Positions 1 to 4,237 of a DNA stretch of 5,466 nt are shown here, in pieces. The notes beneath the pieces were generated by a model. The model ran no database searches. It had not been told where the DNA came from and saw nothing but the letters and a program-made list of their open reading frames with translations. Both the position numbers and the translations under genes were made by a program. Origin of the DNA: SAR324 cluster bacterium (GTDB taxonomy: Bacteria > SAR324 > JACQKK01). Position 1 is the first letter of the stretch. Each line of letters opens with the position of its first letter. The DNA lies in assembly GCA_022572825.1 (NCBI GenBank), contig JACZVE010000245.1:1-5466 (forward strand). The letters run 5' to 3'.

Positions 1-174
1 GTAGCCGATAGCCAGATCTTCCAGATCACCGCCGACGGTGCCCACCGTTTCCAGCTCGGATACCTCGATGTTCACTCCGGCCGGAAACCGCACGGTCACC
101 TCTTCTCCACCCTCGGTGACGATGACCGCCGTGCGCCGGTCGAGGTCCAAACGACGAATAGTCCCTTCAAGCAT
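1..174 (-). CDS. Hypothetical small protein, N-terminal 58 residues (3' end outside window)
   Basis: An open frame starts at ATG 172-174 and runs off the left edge without a stop, giving 58 residues that begin MLEGTIRRLDLDRRTAVIV. The start is supported by AGGGGG seven bases upstream. The visible part alternates short hydrophobic strands with charged turns (TAVIVTEGG, VTVRFPAGV, NIEVSELE) and then has a Gly/Asp-rich stretch ending GDLEDLAIGY. This looks like a small beta-rich fold. It has no Cys, no signal peptide and no membrane segment. I do not recognise the family. It is separated from the chaperone gene by about 590 bases and a palindromic repeat, so it is probably a separate transcription unit. 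Real coding is likely because of the good ribosome site and the GC-rich third positions; the function is unknown. Confidence 0.7.
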   Translation of the reverse strand, partial: MLEGTIRRLDLDRRTAVIVTEGGEEVTVRFPAGVNIEVSELETVGTVGGDLEDLAIGY

Positions 175-181
175 GGGTCAT

Positions 182-187
182 CCCCCT
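182..187 (-). promoter_or_regulatory. Ribosome binding site of the leftmost gene
   Basis: Read on the minus strand, AGGGGG lies seven bases before ATG 174. A nearer ATG overlapping this site opens only a four-codon frame, so 174 is the better start. Confidence 0.6.
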
Positions 188-666
188 ATCCGGTTAGAAT
201 TGGGATGGGCGTGGGCCAATTTCCTTCAATCGGGGCAGGCGAAAATTCTACCGGTTCGGCTGGTTATGCCCTGCCAAGCATAATCAGTCTCTAAACTGGG
301 ATTTTGAATTGCAGTGAGCGAATTTACGGTTATCGCTACCGTTGTTCCTAACTGTTTGTTTTCCTGACTGTTTCACTGCAGGCAAATGATGGCGCCGCAC
401 CCCCGTCGCGGATCGCATCTTCCCACCGTTGCAAGTATTCTTCTCCGTAGTCGGTTTCGGCGCGCGTGTCAACAAAAATGCGCCCGATTAGCACGTATAT
501 CGCAACGCGCTCAGCGCCGCGGCGGGCAGGTGTAAGTCGTGAAAGGGCCGGCACGTACCGCACCGATTCGGCGGGCGGAAGATGCGGTCTGCTGCGAGCC
601 TGGGACGCGTCGTTGGGCTTCGTTTCGGCCGGAAGTGCGCCGCGGGCGGGGGGAGCTGGAAAGAAA

Positions 667-744
667 CCGCAGATTAACGCAGATGAGCGCCGATACCGGC
701 ACCTGATAGTGTTCCTATCCGTGCCTATCGGCGTCCATCTGCGG
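667..744. repeat. 78-base interspersed palindromic repeat (GCAGATNAACGCAGAT type)
   Basis: The left arm 667-695 and right arm 726-744 are inverted copies. CGCAGATGAGCGCCGATA (678-695) matches the complement of 726-743 at 16 of 18 bases. The left arm carries one extra internal copy of the CGCAGAT unit. The interior is also paired: GGCAC (698-702) with GTGCC (721-725), and GATAG (705-709) with CTATC (715-719), leaving a five-base loop at 710-714. The whole element can therefore fold into one long hairpin. From memory, short repeats built on 'CCGCAGAT..ACGCAGAT' are scattered through intergenic regions of many proteobacteria and planctomycetes; that family assignment is unverified. It starts 20 bases past the chaperone stop, so it could serve as a 3'-end stabiliser or weak terminator. 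Confidence 0.75.
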
Positions 745-764
745 CTAGAACCAACACGGTCGTA

Positions 765-1511
765 CTACCCCTGGCCGGGCGCATCGCCTCCCCCCCCGCC
801 CGGCGGGGGATCGAAGGTCGGGCCCTTCCACTCGCGGCGTTGCTTGTAGCGCAAGCGCGCCTTTTCCAGCGGCACGATCTCGCCCATGCCCAGGGTCTGA
901 TACAGCTTCTCCTCGAACGCCAGAAATCCGCGCAGCAACCTGGCCACACCGGCATACAGGCGGGCCTGGGCGGCCTGCTCGATGTCCCGGGCGCAGGCAG
1001 GCATCCATACCAGGGCGTGGCGTTCGAGAAATTGCATTTGGCGTGTCTGCCAATCGCCGACGGCATCCTCTCCCTTCGCGGCGAGTTGATTTCTGGCCAG
1101 CCAGTTCATGATCTCCAGCTCGAAAGCCAGGTGGTCCTCCGGTTCGGAGAAGCGCGCCTCATCTTTTTCCAGGCCTATTTCCCCCATGAATCCGCGCACC
1201 TCGGCCAAGGGCTCCCCATATACCTGGCCCGAGAGGTAATAGGACTCGTAGGGATTGACCGCGCGTGCGAACGGGCCGAGGAAAAGCTGCGTGAACTCGT
1301 CGCCGGCTGCCTCCGCGTCCAAAGCCGGCAGCTCCTCCCGGATCGACCGCCAGCCTTCTGCCATCATGGGGGCGATCTCACCGACGGCGGCGATTCTTCC
1401 GTCGATGTCCTGCCGCAGGGTGGAAAGCAGTTCCGGCGCGGGTTCCCGTGCCAAAAGCTGCACGAGCAGCCCGTAGTATAAACTGCGGAATTGGATCAGT
1501 TCCTCGTCCAT
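765..1511 (-). CDS. TorD/DmsD-family molybdoenzyme chaperone
   Basis: A 248-residue, all-helical cytoplasmic protein. Family hallmarks are the segment DEFTQLFLGP...NPYESYYLSGQ at residues 71-95 and the EPEDHLAFELEIM motif at 123-135, which matches the TorD-family E-P-x-D-H core. The later helical segment ERHALVWMPACARDIEQA (163-180), followed by a LYAGVARLLRGFLAFEE helix, is also typical. Members bind the leader peptide of a molybdenum-bisPGD enzyme (TMAO, DMSO or formate dehydrogenase type), hold it for cofactor insertion and delay Tat export. The partner enzyme is not in this window. Start ATG 1511 lies 17 bases after the preceding stop, with only a weak ribosome site, which suggests coupled translation. 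The length slightly exceeds the usual 200-230 because of a Pro/Gly tail (PPPGGGGG) coded by a long C/G run. The exact subfamily cannot be decided. Confidence 0.9.
   Translation of the reverse strand: MDEELIQFRSLYYGLLVQLLAREPAPELLSTLRQDIDGRIAAVGEIAPMMAEGWRSIREELPALDAEAAGDEFTQLFLGPFARAVNPYESYYLSGQVYGEPLAEVRGFMGEIGLEKDEARFSEPEDHLAFELEIMNWLARNQLAAKGEDAVGDWQTRQMQFLERHALVWMPACARDIEQAAQARLYAGVARLLRGFLAFEEKLYQTLGMGEIVPLEKARLRYKQRREWKGPTFDPPPGGGGGDAPGQG
790..809. repeat. C8 homopolymer and 17-bp GC palindrome in the chaperone 3' end
   Basis: The plus strand has eight consecutive C at 790-797. Bases 793-809 form a perfect inverted repeat with eight-base arms (CCCCCGCC and GGCGGGGG) around C801. On the coding strand this encodes PPPGGGGG. 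Gain or loss of one base would only replace the C-terminal tail: an extra G leads to a stop at 745-747, and a lost G leads to a stop at 725-727 inside the palindromic repeat. Confidence 0.8.
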
Positions 1512-1528
1512 GGTCGGCTCATGGTCGC

Positions 1529-1975
1529 TTAGATGTCTTCGATCTCCCCGGAGGCCTCCTCCAGCAGCATACTCAGGGCCGTTTGCACGAAGGCGTTATA
1601 GTCCGGCAGATCCTCCAGCAGGCGATCCCCCCGTTCCTGGCGCAACGCGCGCTCCTCCAGCACCGATGCCCGCACGGCCGCCTCGATGTGCTCAAACAGC
1701 CAGCCGTCCGGTTCGCCCGCCAGGGGCGGGCTCGCCAAGTCCGACGCGCTCCAGTGGGATCGCCAGATCGCCTCGTAGGCGCCTCGATTGCTGAATTCCC
1801 CCAGTTCCCGCAGAGCCTGAGCGTGCTGCACGCCGTCGCCTAGCGCCTCCTCCAGGCCGCGCCACAGGCGCAGGGCCTGGTGGCGGATATAGGCGTCGAG
1901 CGCGGCATCCATGAACTCCTTGCCTTTTCGCCGGCCCTTCTTCCCGCCTCGGCGCCGTCCCCCTCGCCCTGCCAT
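1529..1975 (-). CDS. Unrecognised 148-residue protein with basic N-terminus and acidic C-terminus
   Basis: The frame stays open upstream to 2101, inside the preceding gene. ATG 1975 is preferred because GAGGGAG lies six bases before it, whereas ATG 2023 has no ribosome site and ATG 1912 has AAGGAG only three bases away. From 1975 the product begins MAGRGGRRRGGKKGRRKGK, in which every residue after Met is Ala, Gly, Arg or Lys. A predicted helical body follows (DAALDAYIRHQALRLWRGLEEAL), then Trp-containing segments (AIWRSHWSASDL, EPDGWLFEHIEAAV), then an acidic end (LLEEASGEIEDI). It has no Cys, signal peptide or membrane segment. The order Fe-S protein, this gene, chaperone, with gaps of 65 and 17 bases, implies co-transcription and perhaps a helper role in molybdoenzyme maturation. 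The basic tail could bind nucleic acid or an acidic partner. I recognise no family; the function is open. Confidence 0.75.
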   Translation of the reverse strand: MAGRGGRRRGGKKGRRKGKEFMDAALDAYIRHQALRLWRGLEEALGDGVQHAQALRELGEFSNRGAYEAIWRSHWSASDLASPPLAGEPDGWLFEHIEAAVRASVLEERALRQERGDRLLEDLPDYNAFVQTALSMLLEEASGEIEDI

Positions 1976-1981
1976 CGCTCG

Positions 1982-1988
1982 CTCCCTC
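1982..1988 (-). promoter_or_regulatory. Ribosome binding site fixing the start of the 148-residue protein
   Basis: GAGGGAG on the minus strand, six bases before ATG 1975. It is the best ribosome site among the possible in-frame starts and is the main reason for choosing that start over 2101, 2023 or 1912. Confidence 0.6.
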
Positions 1989-2003
1989 ACATCGCAGAAC
2001 CCT

Positions 2004-2021
2004 CTATTGGCCCTATTGGCC
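2004..2021. repeat. Two exact tandem copies of a 9-base unit
   Basis: CTATTGGCC occurs at 2004-2012 and again at 2013-2021 on the plus strand, in the 65-base gap between the Fe-S gene and the 148-residue gene. If translation began at ATG 2023, the repeat would encode Ala-Asn-Arg twice, but that start has no ribosome site. Confidence 0.7.
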
Positions 2022-2040
2022 ATCGGCGTGCGCCGCGCGC

Positions 2041-4011
2041 TCAGGGTTCCCAGCCCCGCTCCACGTCCCGTATGGCCGCCACCGCCCGGCAGTCGGGGCA
2101 CATACGCAAAATTTCGTGCCGGTCGCCGGCGAAGGTATCCAGCAGGCTAGCCAGCCCCAACACGCGCGATTCCACGGCCTTCAGGGCCCTTTTGTTGATG
2201 TAGGGCTTGTGGCAGCGGGCGCATTCAACCATCTCGTCCTGCACGATTAACTGATATTCCAGTGCTTCCTTGTTGAGGTGCAGCTCCCGGCGCAGGGTGA
2301 TCACCTTCTCCGGGCAGACCGTCTCGCACAGCCCGCAGGCGACGCAGTCGATGTGCTTGAGCGAAAGCCGCTGGGGTTCCTCGTCGAACCGGAAGGCGTG
2401 CGTGGGGCACACGTTGGCGCAGGCGCGGCACAGCGTGCATCCGTCCGCGTTGACCTCCGGCAGCGCGAAAGGCTGGTCGCCCTTCAGGGTAAGGCTGCCG
2501 GGCTCGGTCTCTAGCTGCTCCAAGAACGCCGCCAGCGCCTCGGCGATGACCGCCCGGTTGCCGCCCCCGTGATAGCGCCGCCCCGCGAACCGGATCGGGC
2601 TGGGCGCCAGTTGCCGGGCAAATTCGTCCAGCGCCCCGATGGCTTCCCCCCGGCGCTCCGGCTCGGCGGTCAGCAGCCGCAAGCGGTGCTCCCCCAGGCC
2701 GAAGGCGTCCAGAATTTCCCGCGATAGATCCAGATTCTCAAGGAGCAACGCCCGTTCCCCGTGAGGGCACTGCTCGCAGCCGAGCAGGGCCACCCCTGCC
2801 GCGCCGAGGCGAAAGGCGGCGAGCATGTTGGCCGTGGACACGTATCGCAGGCAGGGCACCTCGACCGGCAATACCCCCGGGCTGTACGACAGGGCTTGCT
2901 GACCGGCCCAGCGCAGCGCTGCCTTGCCCTCCTCCGGGCAGTGAAACAGCACCACGGAGGGCAAGGCAGCGGACCGATCATCCTCCGGCTGGTCGGCCAA
3001 CAGCCCCGCCAGCCGGTCGTAAAGCTGCGCCGGGGAAGGCTCGGTGAAGCGGAGGGCCGACGTCGGGCAGGCCGCCACGCACGCGCCGCAACCTTCGCAG
3101 GTGAGATGGTCCACGCGCACCCGCAGCGGATTGTCCGCATCGCGGGCAATCGCGTCGTAGGGGCAGTGGCCGATGCACAGACCGCACGCTTGCTGGCTTG
3201 CCGCGCCGCCGGCGCAGATGGCTGCGTCGTAGCGGACGTGCTCGGGCTTCATGAACGTACCGGTCAACGCCGCGACGTCCGCGGCCACACGCTCCAGCTC
3301 CGCCTCCTCCGGCGCCACCAGGATGTGCAGGCCGGTGCGCGATTTGACCGCCGGCGCTTCCTTCGCCGCGATGATCACGACCTGATCGGCGTTGAGCCGC
3401 CGTTCCGCGGCCGGTCGCTCTCCGTTGCCGGCGCCCGTCGCCACCCGCACCTCCAGGGCGCCCAGGCGGCCGCTGATGCCCAGCAGCCGTCCCCAGTTCA
3501 CCCGGCCCGGCGGGATCCCTTCCACGCTGTCCCGCTCGGCATTGACGACCACCATCAGATTGCCCAACGCCTGCAGCCTGGGCGCCATGCGCAATCCGTT
3601 GGCGTCATCGACGATCAACAGTAGCTGGTTGCCCGCCGTGAGCAGGTTTTCGGAAATTTCCTCGCTGCGCTGGGCGGCCTGTACGGCGGCGCGTACCAGG
3701 CGCAGGGCCTTGCCGTTGGCCTGATCGGCATCGGGATGGGGCAGATAGCAGAGGTGCTTCAGATCCAGCGCGTGGATCTCGGGTGAGACGCCGGCGGCGG
3801 CAAAGGCCGCCTCGAAAGGCGCCGTGCCCTCGCAGCAACTGATGACGACCTGCTCCAGCCGCTCTCCGCGGGCGTGATCGGCAAATGCGGCGGCGCCCTC
3901 GCGGGGATGGTCGCTCAAATGGGGCGCCGGCTCCTCCTGCGCGAGCCGCTCACGGTCGAGGGGCAGCTTGCCCTCGCAGGAGCAAATGAATACACCGCAG
4001 CGATCCTTCAT
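2041..4011 (-). CDS. HdrA/MvhD-like multi-cluster iron-sulfur protein, 656 residues
   Basis: Start ATG 4011 is chosen for the GGAGG five bases upstream; the frame is open 18 codons further. Domains in order: residues 1-115, an HdrA-type N-terminus (GVFICSCEG, VVISCCEG, then KALRLVRAAVQ); about 130-160, a Rossmann-like strand-helix-strand in which the FAD-binding GxGxxG is replaced by DDANGL; 266-315, a ferredoxin module with Cys at 266, 276, 279, 283 and 305, 308, 311, 315, the first pair having an unusual nine-residue gap; about 353-447, an MvhD/FlpD-like domain with Cys 358, 387, 412, 415; 525-566, a regular 2[4Fe-4S] ferredoxin (CTLCRACANVCP, CVACGLCETVCP); 597-641, a CxxC...CxxC ribbon. 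Soluble, with no signal. Inferred role: cytoplasmic electron transfer among Fe-S centres, probably for the molybdoenzyme served by the downstream chaperone. Similar proteins occur in formate dehydrogenase loci (from memory). Substrate unknown. Confidence 0.85.
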   Translation of the reverse strand: MKDRCGVFICSCEGKLPLDRERLAQEEPAPHLSDHPREGAAAFADHARGERLEQVVISCCEGTAPFEAAFAAAGVSPEIHALDLKHLCYLPHPDADQANGKALRLVRAAVQAAQRSEEISENLLTAGNQLLLIVDDANGLRMAPRLQALGNLMVVVNAERDSVEGIPPGRVNWGRLLGISGRLGALEVRVATGAGNGERPAAERRLNADQVVIIAAKEAPAVKSRTGLHILVAPEEAELERVAADVAALTGTFMKPEHVRYDAAICAGGAASQQACGLCIGHCPYDAIARDADNPLRVRVDHLTCEGCGACVAACPTSALRFTEPSPAQLYDRLAGLLADQPEDDRSAALPSVVLFHCPEEGKAALRWAGQQALSYSPGVLPVEVPCLRYVSTANMLAAFRLGAAGVALLGCEQCPHGERALLLENLDLSREILDAFGLGEHRLRLLTAEPERRGEAIGALDEFARQLAPSPIRFAGRRYHGGGNRAVIAEALAAFLEQLETEPGSLTLKGDQPFALPEVNADGCTLCRACANVCPTHAFRFDEEPQRLSLKHIDCVACGLCETVCPEKVITLRRELHLNKEALEYQLIVQDEMVECARCHKPYINKRALKAVESRVLGLASLLDTFAGDRHEILRMCPDCRAVAAIRDVERGWEP

Positions 4012-4016
4012 CGCCC

Positions 4017-4021
4017 CCTCC
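4017..4021 (-). promoter_or_regulatory. Ribosome binding site fixing the start of the Fe-S protein
   Basis: GGAGG on the minus strand, five bases before ATG 4011, inside a longer purine run. It supports 4011 rather than the earlier in-frame codon at 4065. Confidence 0.65.
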
Positions 4022-4104
4022 CGGGCGTCACCCACCCTTGCCCGGCACGGATTGCCAGCATCCAACCGTCTGCAGCGCCGGCCGTAAGCTCTCCGTCGCC
4101 GGCG
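4021..4104 (-). promoter_or_regulatory. Possible structured leader of the Fe-S operon
   Basis: Between the predicted transcription start and the ATG, two stems can form. CGCCGGC (4076-4082) pairs with GCCGGCG (4098-4104) around a 15-base loop, and CCGGGC (4021-4026) pairs with GCCCGG (4040-4045) around a 13-base loop. The second stem abuts and slightly overlaps the ribosome site, so it could tune translation. GC-rich DNA forms such stems by chance. I do not recognise a known riboswitch, including the molybdenum cofactor type. Confidence 0.3.
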
Positions 4105-4115
4105 GTGAATAAGGA

Positions 4116-4143
4116 ATTATAGCGCCAATGGCGATCCGTGCAA
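4116..4143 (-). promoter_or_regulatory. Sigma70-type promoter of the Fe-S/chaperone operon, with a palindrome in its spacer
   Basis: On the minus strand, TTGCAC (4143-4138), a 16-base spacer and a perfect TATAAT (4121-4116) lie about 105 bases before ATG 4011, predicting a leader of about 100 nt. The spacer contains CGCCAATGGCG (4123-4133), a perfect 5-1-5 inverted repeat, placed where a bound repressor would block RNA polymerase. The pairing of these elements in otherwise GC-rich DNA makes a real promoter likely. The operator role is inference. Confidence 0.65.
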
Positions 4144-4165
4144 CGTCAATCAACGGAAACGGAAC

Positions 4166-4199
4166 GCCGGTCTCCCGGGCCGCGCGTCCCAAAACCGGC
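4166..4199 (-). terminator. Weak stem-loop after the sensor kinase gene
   Basis: GCCGGT (4166-4171) and ACCGGC (4194-4199) are inverted copies 39 bases or more past the kinase stop, with a 22-base interior that can also pair GGG with CCC. On the kinase transcript the following bases are only moderately T-rich, with no U-tract, so this is at best a weak terminator. Confidence 0.25.
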
Positions 4200-4220
4200 A
4201 CTCGCGCCTATGAAGATGGC

Positions 4221-4234
4221 AGGTAGGTAGGTAG
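4221..4234. repeat. Short tetranucleotide repeat (AGGT, 3.5 copies)
   Basis: AGGTAGGTAGGTAG on the plus strand lies just beyond the stop of the sensor kinase. It is too short to say whether it varies in copy number, and it sits outside the coding frame. Confidence 0.6.
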
Positions 4235-4237
4235 AAA

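Larger units (their letters stand above)
175..764. other. Long intergenic region without a convincing gene
   Basis: About 590 bases separate the chaperone stop from the leftmost gene. The 175-400 part is visibly richer in A and T than the flanking genes and would have to hold the promoter of the leftmost gene. The best candidate there on the minus strand is weak (TTCAAA, 17 bases, GATTAT, near 280-310). A small inverted repeat, ACGGT (326-330) with ACCGT (338-342), lies in the same stretch. A 71-codon minus-strand frame from a GTG at 563 to a stop at 348 has plausible codon use in its second half, but I recognise no family and see no clear ribosome site, so it is not called as a gene. A palindromic repeat fills 667-744. 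No RNA gene was recognised. Confidence 0.6.

Noticed and set aside
467..472. A perfect TTGACA on the minus strand
   Set aside because: No acceptable -10 box lies 15-19 bases downstream (best TACGGA, two of six matches), so no promoter is called.
466..849. 127-codon plus-strand frame across the intergenic region
   Set aside because: It runs through the palindromic repeat and into the chaperone gene, and its text is the usual mistranslation of that repeat. No ribosome site or family is visible.
840..1481. 213-codon plus-strand frame opposite the chaperone
   Set aside because: It is antisense to a confident TorD-family gene; GC-rich third positions keep the opposite strand open.
2761..3624. 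287-codon plus-strand frame opposite the Fe-S gene
   Set aside because: It is antisense to a gene with many correctly spaced cysteine motifs, and the product has no recognisable domain.
4140..4153. FNR-like half site TTGAT near the Fe-S operon promoter
   Set aside because: The second half (GTTGC) does not match ATCAA, and a single five-base half site is expected by chance.
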